Shown: in pieces, positions 33,517 to 42,055 of the stretch | Numbering within the stretch: the first letter of the stretch is position 1 | How the letters are laid out: each line of letters starts with the position of its first letter | From: DASUPK01 sp963797265 | Lineage (GTDB): Bacteria > Actinomycetota > Thermoleophilia > Solirubrobacterales > 70-9 | Length of the DNA stretch: 64,000 nt | Assembly: GCA_963797265.1 (NCBI GenBank) | Contig: CAWCOY010000003.1 | Location: 806,001 to 870,000 of the forward strand | Reading direction: 5' to 3' | Program-made: the position numbers and the translations under genes | The notes under the pieces: generated by a model | What the model was told of the DNA's origin: nothing | Seen by the model: only the letters and a program-made list of their open reading frames with translations | Databases searched by the model: none

Positions 33517-33564
33517 TTGGAGGGCGGTGCTTCGCATGGAATGCGGGGGTCACGCGGCGCGGCG

Positions 33565-33606
33565 CTTGTCGCGTTAGTTCCTGACGTCCGGAACGAAAGC
33601 GACAAG
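33565..33606. repeat. Second long hairpin
   Basis: CTTGTCGCGTTAGTTCC and GGAACGAAAGCGACAAG form a 17-bp stem with two mismatches around an 8-base loop (TGACGTCC). It lies 48 bases after the first long hairpin. Confidence 0.6.
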
Positions 33607-33625
33607 TAGCCGCTTTTCGTCCGGT

Positions 33626-33700
33626 GCGGCGCTCTACGAGATCATCGAGCGCCTGGTGCGCTTCGACTCGCTGCCCTACGACCCTGCGCTTGACACCTAG
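33626..33700 (+). pseudogene. Short coding remnant of unknown origin
   Basis: The frame AALYEIIERLVRFDSLPY..DPALDT ends at a TAG at 33698-33700 and reads like the C-terminus of a real protein. No start codon or upstream coding frame is attached; the long hairpins lie directly before it. Probably a leftover from a deletion. Family not recognised. Confidence 0.3.
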
Positions 33701-33703
33701 CCC

Positions 33704-34393
33704 TCAGGCAGGCGCCTTCGCCGAGGCGATCATCTCGCGGACGTCAGCCGCCGGCTCCGAATATGCGTCGCCGAGGGCGGACTCGACCGCGCTCATGTAC
33801 TCCTCGGTCCAGGCCGGGAAGTCGTAGTCGATCGTGCGCAGGAACTCAAGAGACGCAGCGAGGCGGATGTCGGCGATCGAGGGCGAATCGCCGCCGATGA
33901 ACTTGCGATCGTCCAGGAAGTGAGTGTGAATCGCCTCGAGCGGCCGCGCGATCGCGTCGGCCGCGTCCTGCGCCGACTTCGCCTTCACCTCGTCGTCGGC
34001 CTCCGACGTCGCCGTCTCGCCGGGGTACTGCGGAAAGCCAAGAGTCGGATACGTCGCGCGAAGGATCAGGGGGTAGAGCGTGCCGACCACGTAGAACATC
34101 GCGCTGTCCTGCATCGCACGCTCCGCCGGGTCCGTTGGATAGAACTGATCGAGCCCATCGCGGTTACAGAGGTACTGCATGATCGCGCAGCTCTCCCAGA
34201 GCGACTCCTTGGGCAGCCCCTCGTACTCGAGCGTAGGGGTGAGGTCGGCCGGGGACTTGGCGAGGAACTCGGGCGTGCCCTTGTTCCCCCACATCTCGAC
34301 TTCTTCGAAGTCGTGCCCGCCCGCCCTCATCAGCACACGTACGGGCAGGTTGTTGACGCTCACGGACAGGATGCTCAGCGTGTGATCAGCCAT
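33704..34393 (-). CDS. Glutathione S-transferase-family protein
   Basis: A 229-residue protein with a thioredoxin-like N-domain (LSILSVSVNNLPVRVLMRAGGHDFEEVEM, then TPTLEYEGLPKESLWESCAIMQYL) and a helical C-domain (FIGGDSPSIADIRLAASLEFL, the GST N-capping box). Actinobacteria often lack glutathione, so the thiol partner is unclear. ATG 34393 has AAGGAG about 8 bases upstream; the open frame extends to 34537. Confidence 0.87.
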   Translation of the reverse strand: MADHTLSILSVSVNNLPVRVLMRAGGHDFEEVEMWGNKGTPEFLAKSPADLTPTLEYEGLPKESLWESCAIMQYLCNRDGLDQFYPTDPAERAMQDSAMFYVVGTLYPLILRATYPTLGFPQYPGETATSEADDEVKAKSAQDAADAIARPLEAIHTHFLDDRKFIGGDSPSIADIRLAASLEFLRTIDYDFPAWTEEYMSAVESALGDAYSEPAADVREMIASAKAPA

Positions 34394-34568
34394 GTGATCT
34401 CTCCTTGACCTTGTGGGGCTGCTCTGGCGACCGGCCCTCGGAGGCGAGTCTCTCAGAATCCGCCGGCACCAGGCACTTTGAGCTGCTGCCGAGGGGTCAA
34501 TCAGCCCAGACCTTCGAATAGCGCTCTTTCGATGCAAACCGTCCCTTCTCGTCCAAAGCAGCGGTCGC

Positions 34569-34976
34569 CTACTCCGACATCCCGGCGGCTTCGAGGGCGT
34601 CCTCGGGAGTCAGGTACATGCGTGCTCCCGTGATCAACCCCTCCTCCACGCGGTAGACGATGCCGTAATACATTTCGACCCACGAGTCGCTGTCGCGCAG
34701 CTTGCCGCGTTGGTGAAACAGGACCAGAACCCGGTTCTCTCCCGCGTCAAGGAACTTCTCTGGCTCGTAATCCCACTCGTCATACGGCTCCATCCATCCA
34801 GCTCGGAATTCGATGAACTGATCGACGTGAAGCTCCCCTCCCATGGGCTCGGGCAGAGTAATAGTCCCCTCCGGCGCGTAGAACTCCATCAGTCGGCCGG
34901 GCTCGACAAGGCCCTCATCCACTTCGATGAATGTGGCGAGGAACTGCCGTACCACCTCCACGTTCTCCTCCGACAT
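34569..34976 (-). CDS. SnoaL-like (NTF2-fold) protein
   Basis: A 135-residue protein opening with MSEENVEVVRQFLATF, the standard start of a very common actinobacterial SnoaL-like family. The NTF2 cone fold binds small hydrophobic molecules; the ligand is unknown. Upstream, GATACT precedes the ATG at about 10 bases, slightly outside the usual leaderless spacing here. Confidence 0.83.
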   Translation of the reverse strand: MSEENVEVVRQFLATFIEVDEGLVEPGRLMEFYAPEGTITLPEPMGGELHVDQFIEFRAGWMEPYDEWDYEPEKFLDAGENRVLVLFHQRGKLRDSDSWVEMYYGIVYRVEEGLITGARMYLTPEDALEAAGMSE

Positions 34977-35044
34977 CGCCCCACGCAGTATCTCGCGGCG
35001 AAGTGCTGCTTTCCCAGCAAAGCGGCGGTTTGAAGGAAACTCGC

Positions 35045-35431
35045 CTACGGCAGCTCGTACACGAGCGTGAGGGTGTGGTTGCCCTCCTCGTCGGCGAGCA
35101 GGGTGCCCTCGCCGGTGATCCCCTCGAGTTCGCCGGTTCCCGTGCCGGGGACGATCGTGCCGGCGTTCGAGATTCCCTCCGGCCCCATGATCCCGCCGTG
35201 CTGGATGACGAAGCCGCCTGACTTGCCATTCAGCTTCCCGGTGACCAGGTCGTGGCCGGTGTAGCCGCCACCCCCTTCCGACTTCGCGATCAGGATCTCC
35301 GCAGTGGCCGACCCCTCGAGGTCCCCGCTGAACGTGCGCGAGATATGGACACGTGTGAGCTCGGCGCCCTCGGCATCCCCGTAGGGCTCCTCGTCGTAGC
35401 GATCGTTGGTGAAGGGGGCGGAGGCGTTCAC
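35045..35431 (-). CDS. DUF3224 domain protein
   Basis: A 128-residue beta-barrel protein (allene-oxide-cyclase-like). ISRTFSGDLEGSATAEIL, GKLNGKSGGFVIQHGG and GTGTGELEGITGEGTLL are the DUF3224 hallmarks. Function unknown. GTG 35431 overlaps the stop of the upstream peroxiredoxin gene (GTGA), so the two are coupled. Confidence 0.87.
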   Translation of the reverse strand: MNASAPFTNDRYDEEPYGDAEGAELTRVHISRTFSGDLEGSATAEILIAKSEGGGGYTGHDLVTGKLNGKSGGFVIQHGGIMGPEGISNAGTIVPGTGTGELEGITGEGTLLADEEGNHTLTLVYELP

Positions 35432-35898
35432 GCTGAAGCCAGCTCGCCGAGAGCCTCGAGCACGACCTGGTGGTGCGTCTTCGGGGAGACCTTCGGAAAG
35501 ACCCTGGCGACCTTGCCGTCGGGGTCGATGAGGAAGGTCGCGCGGCTCACGCCCAGGTAGGTCTTGCCGTACATCTTCTTCTCGCCCCAGACGCCGTAGA
35601 GGTTGGCGACCTCGTGCTTCTCATCGGCGAGCAAGGTGAAGTCGAGGCCGTACTTGTCGGCGAATTTGCGCTGCGCCGTCACGGTGTCGGGCGAGACGCC
35701 GACCACCCGCGCCCCGGAGCTCGCGTAGTCGGACCCGTGGTCGCGGACGCCGCACGCCTGGGCCGTGCAACCCGGGGTGTCAGCCTTCGGGAAGAAGTAG
35801 AGAACGACGGGCTGGCCGCGCAACTCGCTCAGCGTGACCTCGTTCCCGTCCTGGTCCTGCAGCGTGAAGTCTGGGGCCTCCTGCCCTTCCTCCAGCAT
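35428..35898 (-). CDS. bcp: Thioredoxin-dependent peroxiredoxin (PrxQ/Bcp)
   Basis: A 156-residue atypical 2-Cys peroxiredoxin. The peroxidatic cysteine is in DTPGCTAQAC, with the resolving cysteine five residues later as in PrxQ. LEEGQEAPDFTLQDQDG opens the fold and LYFFPKADTPGC is the active-site strand. It reduces hydroperoxides using thioredoxin. Co-translated with the DUF3224 gene. Confidence 0.93.
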   Translation of the reverse strand: MLEEGQEAPDFTLQDQDGNEVTLSELRGQPVVLYFFPKADTPGCTAQACGVRDHGSDYASSGARVVGVSPDTVTAQRKFADKYGLDFTLLADEKHEVANLYGVWGEKKMYGKTYLGVSRATFLIDPDGKVARVFPKVSPKTHHQVVLEALGELASA

Positions 35899-35941
35899 TA
35901 AACGGGTTGCTCCTCAGCTTCGCTTACGGAGCACCCTCGCA

Positions 35942-36283
35942 TTAGTCCTCGCGGCCCGGGTCCTGGCCTTCCTCGTCGGCGTCGAGCTCGTCGTCGCCCT
36001 GCTCGAGCGCCGTCTCCGACACCGATCCGCCCGCGCCCGGGTGGTAGCGGGTCTGGAACTCCTCGAGCAGCCGGTCCCGCTGCTCCTCATCCACCGGAAC
36101 CGCATCGGAGATCCGCACCCAGTCGGCGCCCTCGTAGGCCTCGATGTTGAAGACCTCCTGGTCGATCGAGACGGAATCGTCGACCACCAGGAGGACCTCG
36201 GTCTGTGGATTGAAGTACGTGCCGGGGACGTCCGCGAGCTCCTCGAGCTTGGCCACGCGGGCCTCTGCGTCGCTTGCTTCCAC
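35942..36283 (-). CDS. Conserved acidic protein of unknown function
   Basis: A 113-residue protein. The central part (VPGTYFNPQTEVLLVVDDSVSIDQEVFNIEA) looks folded and the last 30 residues are acidic and disordered. It starts at GTG 36283 with TAAGAT exactly 7 bases upstream (leaderless). No family recognised. Confidence 0.6.
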   Translation of the reverse strand: MEASDAEARVAKLEELADVPGTYFNPQTEVLLVVDDSVSIDQEVFNIEAYEGADWVRISDAVPVDEEQRDRLLEEFQTRYHPGAGGSVSETALEQGDDELDADEEGQDPGRED

Positions 36284-36293
36284 GGGCTGGATC

Positions 36294-36761
36294 TTATTGG
36301 CCGAGGCTCTCGAGCTCTCGGAGCTGCCGGTCGATCTCTTTCTCGACGTCCAGCGGCGCCTTCCCCTGGCGCTGCCGGCGCTCGTTCCGCGCGACCACCA
36401 GCTGACGGACCTCCTCCCGGAGCGCGCGGTCGCCGCCCAGACTTGGGCCGCCCGATCCCGAGGCGAGGAGCCTCTTCACCTCCTCGTCGACGTCCAGGGC
36501 CTCACGGCCCTTGGCGACCCCGCGATCCGAGCGCGCCTGGACCATCTGCCGGATCTCCTCCTCGCGCACCTCCGCCGAGACGGTGTGGACGGTGCCTTGG
36601 GCGCTGGTCGGGAAATCCTGCTCGAGCGCGAAATCGCCCTTGCCGATCTTCTGCAGCGCGTTGCCGGCGCCCATCGCGAAGACCAGGGCCCCCAGTGGCA
36701 GCGCGACGAGCACCACGATGATGAAGACGGTGCCCAGCTGAAGCGACGCGAGCAGGGGCAT
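36294..36761 (-). CDS. Membrane-anchored helical protein of unknown function
   Basis: About 155 residues: one N-terminal membrane segment (LGTVFIIVVLVALPLGALVF), then a charged helical region with two similar halves, EEEIRQMVQARSDRGVAKG..ALDVDEEVKRLL and REEVRQLVVARNERRQRQGKAPLDVEKEI. The duplicated pattern resembles SHOCT-like or short coiled modules. AAGGTG precedes ATG 36761; GTG 36767 is an alternative start. Confidence 0.65.
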   Translation of the reverse strand: MPLLASLQLGTVFIIVVLVALPLGALVFAMGAGNALQKIGKGDFALEQDFPTSAQGTVHTVSAEVREEEIRQMVQARSDRGVAKGREALDVDEEVKRLLASGSGGPSLGGDRALREEVRQLVVARNERRQRQGKAPLDVEKEIDRQLRELESLGQ

Positions 36762-36872
36762 GCCCACACCTTAGAAGCACTGGGTTCAGGCGTGGCCAGG
36801 CACGCTTGGACGGATGGGTAACGCGAACCGCGCTTCGCCGCCAGGCAATCCGTTACCCTTCAGAGAGCTGGC

Positions 36873-36893
36873 TGACTGACCAGTCAATCAGTC
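36873..36893. promoter_or_regulatory. Candidate TetR-type operator before the acyl-CoA dehydrogenase
   Basis: TGACTGACCAGTCAATCAGTC contains nested inverted repeats (GACTGA..TCAGTC and TGACT..AGTCA). Operators of TetR-family fatty-acid regulators look like this. It ends 39 bases before the start codon. Confidence 0.5.
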
Positions 36894-36932
36894 GCCCGAA
36901 GACTTCATAAACCATCGAAGGAGCAGTCATCC

Positions 36933-38165
<1,233 letters not shown>

Positions 38166-38188
38166 GGTCCTCTCGCCAATCCGCTTCA

Positions 38189-38216
38189 CGAGCGCCCCGG
38201 AGACCCGGGGCGCTCG
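38189..38216 (+). terminator. Rho-independent-type terminator of the acyl-CoA dehydrogenase
   Basis: CGAGCGCCCCGG and CCGGGGCGCTCG form a perfect 12-bp stem with a 4-base loop (AGAC), followed by TTCGTTCG. It starts 24 bases after the stop. Confidence 0.75.
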
Positions 38217-38244
38217 TTCGTTCGGGCCCGGGGAGAATCAGCGG

Positions 38245-38847
38245 ATGCCGGAGGAGCAGCGACTGAGCGCCCGCCTCGAGGGCTGGTACCAAAGCCCGGA
38301 GCCGAAGACCGTCGGCAGCCTGATCGAGCTCTTCGGCGAGAAGAGCTTCGCGGTGCTCTTCCTGTTGCTCCTGGCGGTGCCCGCATTGCCGCTGCCCACG
38401 GGCGGAGTGACCCACTTGTTCGAGGTGATTGCGATGCTGGTCGCCCTGGAGCTGATCGCGGGCCGGCGGACGGTCTGGCTGCCGGAGCGCTGGAGGCGCC
38501 GCGAGCTCGGGGCCGCGGCGCAGAAGCGCTTCTCCGACGTCCTGCTGAGTCGGATCCGTTGGCTGGAGCGCCACTCGCGCCCCCGCCTCGGCTTTGTGCT
38601 CACGCACCGGGTCAGCGGCATCGTCTTCGGAGCGCTGGTGCTGGTTCTGAGCGTGACTGCATTCGTCGCCCCGCCGTTCACCGGGCTCGACACCCTGCCC
38701 TCGCTCGGCGTGGTCGTGCTTAGCGTCGGGGTGCTGCTCGATGACGCCCTGCTCGTGCTCGCCGGCCTTCTGATCGGTCTGGTGGGCGTGGCGGTCGTGA
38801 TCGCCCTCGGGAGGGTCGCCCTGCACGAGGCTGGCCGAATCTTCTAG
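38245..38847 (+). CDS. ExoD-family membrane protein
   Basis: A 200-residue membrane protein of the ExoD (exopolysaccharide synthesis) family. KTVGSLIELFGEKSFAVLF and LLLAVPALPLPTGGVTHLFEV match the family core, followed by three to four membrane segments. ExoD affects exopolysaccharide production by an unknown mechanism. It lies upstream of the polysaccharide glycosyltransferase region, though that is on the other strand. Confidence 0.85.
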   Translation: MPEEQRLSARLEGWYQSPEPKTVGSLIELFGEKSFAVLFLLLLAVPALPLPTGGVTHLFEVIAMLVALELIAGRRTVWLPERWRRRELGAAAQKRFSDVLLSRIRWLERHSRPRLGFVLTHRVSGIVFGALVLVLSVTAFVAPPFTGLDTLPSLGVVVLSVGVLLDDALLVLAGLLIGLVGVAVVIALGRVALHEAGRIF

Positions 38848-38884
38848 ACGTTTTCGTCCAGATTCGCGGATAGCGTCCCCGCCG

Positions 38885-39544
38885 GTGTCCGAGGGGTATC
38901 AGCGGTATCGCGTCCTCTGGCCGCTCGTCCCGGCCATGGCGATGGTGATGATCGATTTCACCATCGTCAGCATCTCGGCGACGACGATCCAGCGGGACGT
39001 CCACCTGACGGAGATGGGGCAGGAGTGGCTGGGGATGCTCCCCTCAGGGGCGGTGGGCGTGAACACGAACCCCGGTAACTCGACCGATGCGGAGATCGAG
39101 GCCGTCGGTGCCAGCGGCGTCTCGGTCTTCGCTCAGGGTGGGAATGATCTGGTCACCGGGCTCGGCGGACCGGGATTCGCCGGCCCTCTACGCGGCGCCT
39201 AGAGCGGCGCCGATGGAGGCGCCGGCAGCGATTTGCTCGTGAGCGGACCCCCCGGATCGGACATGGACGGCGAGGAGGGCAAGGACAGGCTGGTCGGCTC
39301 ACGCCGCGGGGACTTCATCCGTGGGGGGCCTGGGAAGGACAGGATCATCGCGGGAGGTGGCAACGATCGCGTCACCGCGGTTGACAGAAAGAGGGACCGT
39401 GTGATCTGCGGATCCGGCAAGAGGGACCAGGCGTTGGTGGATCTCCGCGATCGCATCAAGGGCTGCGAGCGTGGCGCTCGCATCAGCTTGCCGGGGCGTC
39501 ACCAGCGTCCCCAGTTCAAGCCGCTGGTGGCTGTTTTCCGCTAG
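38885..39544 (+). pseudogene. Chimera of an MFS transporter N-terminus and an RTX-like Ca-binding protein, with an in-frame TAG
   Basis: The first about 43 residues (YRVLWPLVPAMAMVMIDFTI.., TIQRDVH) are the start of an MFS exporter with its first membrane segment. The frame then passes directly into hemolysin-type repeat sequence (GVNTNPGNSTDAEIEAVG, AQGGNDLVTGLGG). A TAG at 39200-39202 interrupts it, and the same frame continues as SGADGGAGSDLLVSG and GGPGKDRIIAGGGNDRV to 39544. TAGCGT lies 8 bases before the GTG start (leaderless). It looks like a deletion joined two genes, followed by a nonsense change. Confidence 0.65.
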
Positions 39545-40977
39545 CCCGGGCAGCCGCCCAGCGCCGAGGAGGTCAGCATGACGCGGCCGAGCGCCACCCA
39601 GGCCGCGCCGTAGTAGGTCGGGTGGGCCGAGTTCGCCTCCGCGGCTCGGTCGAGAAGCCGATGCATCTGTCCGTCCTCATCGGCGGCCTTGGCCGCGGCC
39701 GCGGCGGCGACGTAGCTGGCTGCGTGGATCAGGTGGCCGTCGGGCACGCCCTCCAGCGAGTAGGTCGCGATGCCCGGGTTGCGGCGGTAGAGCGGCCAGA
39801 GGCGCGCGGCGGCACGGCGGTCGGCCGGCACGCAGCTCTCGGCGGAGCGGACCGCGAAGCGAAGGGCGTCGAGGCCGGAGGCGGGGGAGGCGGAGCTCGC
39901 CGAGGTGGCGGCGGGATTTCCGGGGCTGGCGATTGCGGTGGCCAACGCGGAGGCTTCCCCGTCGCCCGATGTCGCCAGTGAGTCCACTCGCCCCCAGTCG
40001 GGGGGTAGCCCGGGTCCCGCCGTCAGGGATGTGGCGATGGCGCGGCTGGTCCCCGCCAGGTCGTCCCAGCGCGAATCCGGGTGCGCGGCGGCCAGATCGG
40101 CATACGCCCGGGGCGAGAAGTAACTCGGATTGACGACCGGGGGCACCGACCTCGCCCACGGGCCGGCCACCAGCACGGGCAGGCCGTCGATGTCCGCCGT
40201 CTCGCGATCGAGCACGGCCCGCCCGATCCGCTCGCCGGCGCTCGTGTACTCCTCGGAGCCGAAGCGCTTGCCCGCCAGAACGAGGGCCCGGGCGGTATCG
40301 AGGTCCGCGTCCGTCGCGGGCTCATCTGAGTGGACGCGCCCGTCCGCCCAGTCGTAGGCGAGCAGCCCGTTGTCCAGCTCGAGGTTCTGACTGGTCCAGT
40401 GCCAGACCCGCTCGAATCGTGCCGTGTCGTCGAGCGCGACGGCGAGCAGCATCGCGTAGCCCTGGCCCTCGCTGACCGTGTCGCCACCCTGGTCGGTTCG
40501 GACCACCCTGCCATCAGGCCGGACGTAGTCGTCGAAGAACGACTCGGCGGCGTCGTGCGCCTGCTCGGACAGGGTCGGATGGCTGGCGAGCCCCTTGCTT
40601 CCGAGGACCCCGAGCGCGGCGGGCACGAGCACGGCGGCGGCCAGCATCGACACCACCACGGGCTTCGGCCATCGCCGGGTGGTGATCGGGCGGCCCGGGC
40701 GGGGCGGGTCCGGGAGCAGGGGAGCCGACGGCCGCAGTCGTAAGGCCGGGATCGCGGCGGTCAGCAGCACCGTGGCGTGCAGCGACGCGAAGGCGACGTT
40801 GTTGAGCGTCGCGGCGCCATGGCTGCGGCTGAGCCCGTAGAGGGCCGTCCCGATTAGGACGGCGACCGCGAGCAGCGCCGGGGCCACCGCCCGGGGCTGA
40901 CGGGCGATGGTGCCGTGCTTCGGGGTGACCACGAACCTGGCCGGTCGGCGCAGCAGCGAGTTGAAGGCCGCCTGCAC
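39541..40977 (-). CDS. Glycoside hydrolase family 8 protein joined to the C-terminal part of the GT2 synthase
   Basis: From about residue 140 this is a GH8 endoglucanase-like enzyme. The acid is in VSEGQGYAMLLAV (about 169) and the second carboxylate in ATDADLDTARALVLAG (about 222), with NPSYFSPRAYADL later. The first 80 residues (AAFNSLLRRPARFVVTPKHG and two membrane segments) are not GH8 but the C-terminal part of a BcsA-like GT2 synthase, cut off from its N-terminal half by a frameshift. Either the native protein is a synthase-hydrolase fusion, or a stop and start between them have been lost. GH8 enzymes trim beta-glucans in cellulose-type loci. The stop shares CTAG with the convergent chimera. 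Confidence 0.75.
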   Translation of the reverse strand: MQAAFNSLLRRPARFVVTPKHGTIARQPRAVAPALLAVAVLIGTALYGLSRSHGAATLNNVAFASLHATVLLTAAIPALRLRPSAPLLPDPPRPGRPITTRRWPKPVVVSMLAAAVLVPAALGVLGSKGLASHPTLSEQAHDAAESFFDDYVRPDGRVVRTDQGGDTVSEGQGYAMLLAVALDDTARFERVWHWTSQNLELDNGLLAYDWADGRVHSDEPATDADLDTARALVLAGKRFGSEEYTSAGERIGRAVLDRETADIDGLPVLVAGPWARSVPPVVNPSYFSPRAYADLAAAHPDSRWDDLAGTSRAIATSLTAGPGLPPDWGRVDSLATSGDGEASALATAIASPGNPAATSASSASPASGLDALRFAVRSAESCVPADRRAAARLWPLYRRNPGIATYSLEGVPDGHLIHAASYVAAAAAAKAADEDGQMHRLLDRAAEANSAHPTYYGAAWVALGRVMLTSSALGGCPG

Positions 40978-42055
40978 GTGGATCCAGAAGGAGCGGCAGC
41001 GACATGTAGATCAAGAGCGTCAGGCCGCTGAGGAAGTAGGTCGAGGAGAGCAGGTACTGGAGCCGCGTCCGCCAGGGCAGCCGCGAGCGCAGCACGAGCG
41101 GGATCGCCCCGAGGCAGCCGCGAGCCCAGCGCTGCTGCTGCGAGACGTAGGAGGCCATGTCCTCGGGGCCGAGCCCGCAGGCGAGCACCTCAGGGACGTA
41201 GACGCTCCGCCAGCCCGCCTCGTACAGCCGCACCGAGAGCTCGAAGTCCTCCGTCACGGAGTCCTCGGAGAAGCCGCCGACCTCCTCGAGCGCGCTGCGG
41301 CGGAAGACAACGTTCGTCCCGCAGCAGAAGATTGCGCCGAGGCCGTCCTTCCCCCGCGCGATCGGCCCAAAGAAGAGGTTCTGCTGGGCGGCGGCAGCGG
41401 CTGCGATCGGCCCGCTCTCGCCGTTGGCGTAGTACTGCGGCGTCTGCACGAAGGCGACGCCGAAGTCGTCGAGATAGCCCGTCGTCCGGGCGAGGAACTC
41501 CGGTCTCGGCACGTGGTCGCAGTCGAGCACGGCGACATAGGGCGCCGACGTGAGCCCCAGCGCGTTGTTCAGGTTGCCCGCCTTCGCGCCGACGTTCTCC
41601 TCGCGGGTCAGGTAGCCGAGGCGATACCGCGACGCGAGGCTCTCCATCTCCGAGCGCCGGCCGTCGTCGAGCAGCCAGACGCGCACGTCGGCTCCGTGCA
41701 GGGAGGCGGCGCCCGCCACCGTCGGCTCGACGACGTCGATCGGCTCGTCATGGACGGGGATCAGCACGTCCACGGCCTCGGCGCCGACCGGCGCGCGACC
41801 CGGCCTCATCCGCTGGTGGGTGCACGTCCACCAGAAGCCAATGGCCTGAATCAGGTTGAATCCCTCGGCCGCGATCAGCAGCCCAAAGAGGACGGGGTTG
41901 CCGATGTGCGCTCCGCCGAGCAACCAGGAGAGGTACCAGACTGCCAGCACGGCGCAGACCAGAGCCATCAGGAACGCGCGGCGGGGGGCCTCTCGCTGGT
42001 CGGGCATCGGCCAGTGGATCGGCCCGAGCCGGGGGTCGGCGGCGGCCGCGCTCAT
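40514..42055 (-). CDS. GT2 processive glycosyltransferase (BcsA-like), truncated by deletion/frameshift
   Basis: A family-2 beta-glycosyltransferase. Nucleotide-sugar and acceptor motifs are VDVLIPVHDEP, VLDCDHVPR (DxD), TEDFELSVRLYEAG (TED) and QQQRWARGCLG (Q..RW), with membrane segments on both sides. After LLIYMSLPL (about 40993) the frame is lost: the remaining 150 codons to 40514 are out of frame. The true continuation, SFWIHVQAAFN, is in the frame of the GH8 gene. About 50 residues normally found between these points are missing. It overlaps the upstream PMT gene by ATGA. Confidence 0.8.
   Translation of the reverse strand: MSAAAADPRLGPIHWPMPDQREAPRRAFLMALVCAVLAVWYLSWLLGGAHIGNPVLFGLLIAAEGFNLIQAIGFWWTCTHQRMRPGRAPVGAEAVDVLIPVHDEPIDVVEPTVAGAASLHGADVRVWLLDDGRRSEMESLASRYRLGYLTREENVGAKAGNLNNALGLTSAPYVAVLDCDHVPRPEFLARTTGYLDDFGVAFVQTPQYYANGESGPIAAAAAAQQNLFFGPIARGKDGLGAIFCCGTNVVFRRSALEEVGGFSEDSVTEDFELSVRLYEAGWRSVYVPEVLACGLGPEDMASYVSQQQRWARGCLGAIPLVLRSRLPWRTRLQYLLSSTYFLSGLTLLIYMSLPLLLDPRAGGLQLAAAPTGQVRGHPEARHHRPSAPGGGPGAARGRRPNRDGPLRAQPQPWRRDAQQRRLRVAARHGAADRRDPGLTTAAVGSPAPGPAPPGPPDHHPAMAEARGGVDAGRRRARARRARGPRKQGARQPSDPVRAGARRRRVVLRRLRPA

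Noticed and set aside
34394..34568. Small minus-strand frame between the GST and SnoaL genes
   Set aside because: It has no start signal and mostly overlaps the SnoaL gene in another frame; the gap itself shows nothing.
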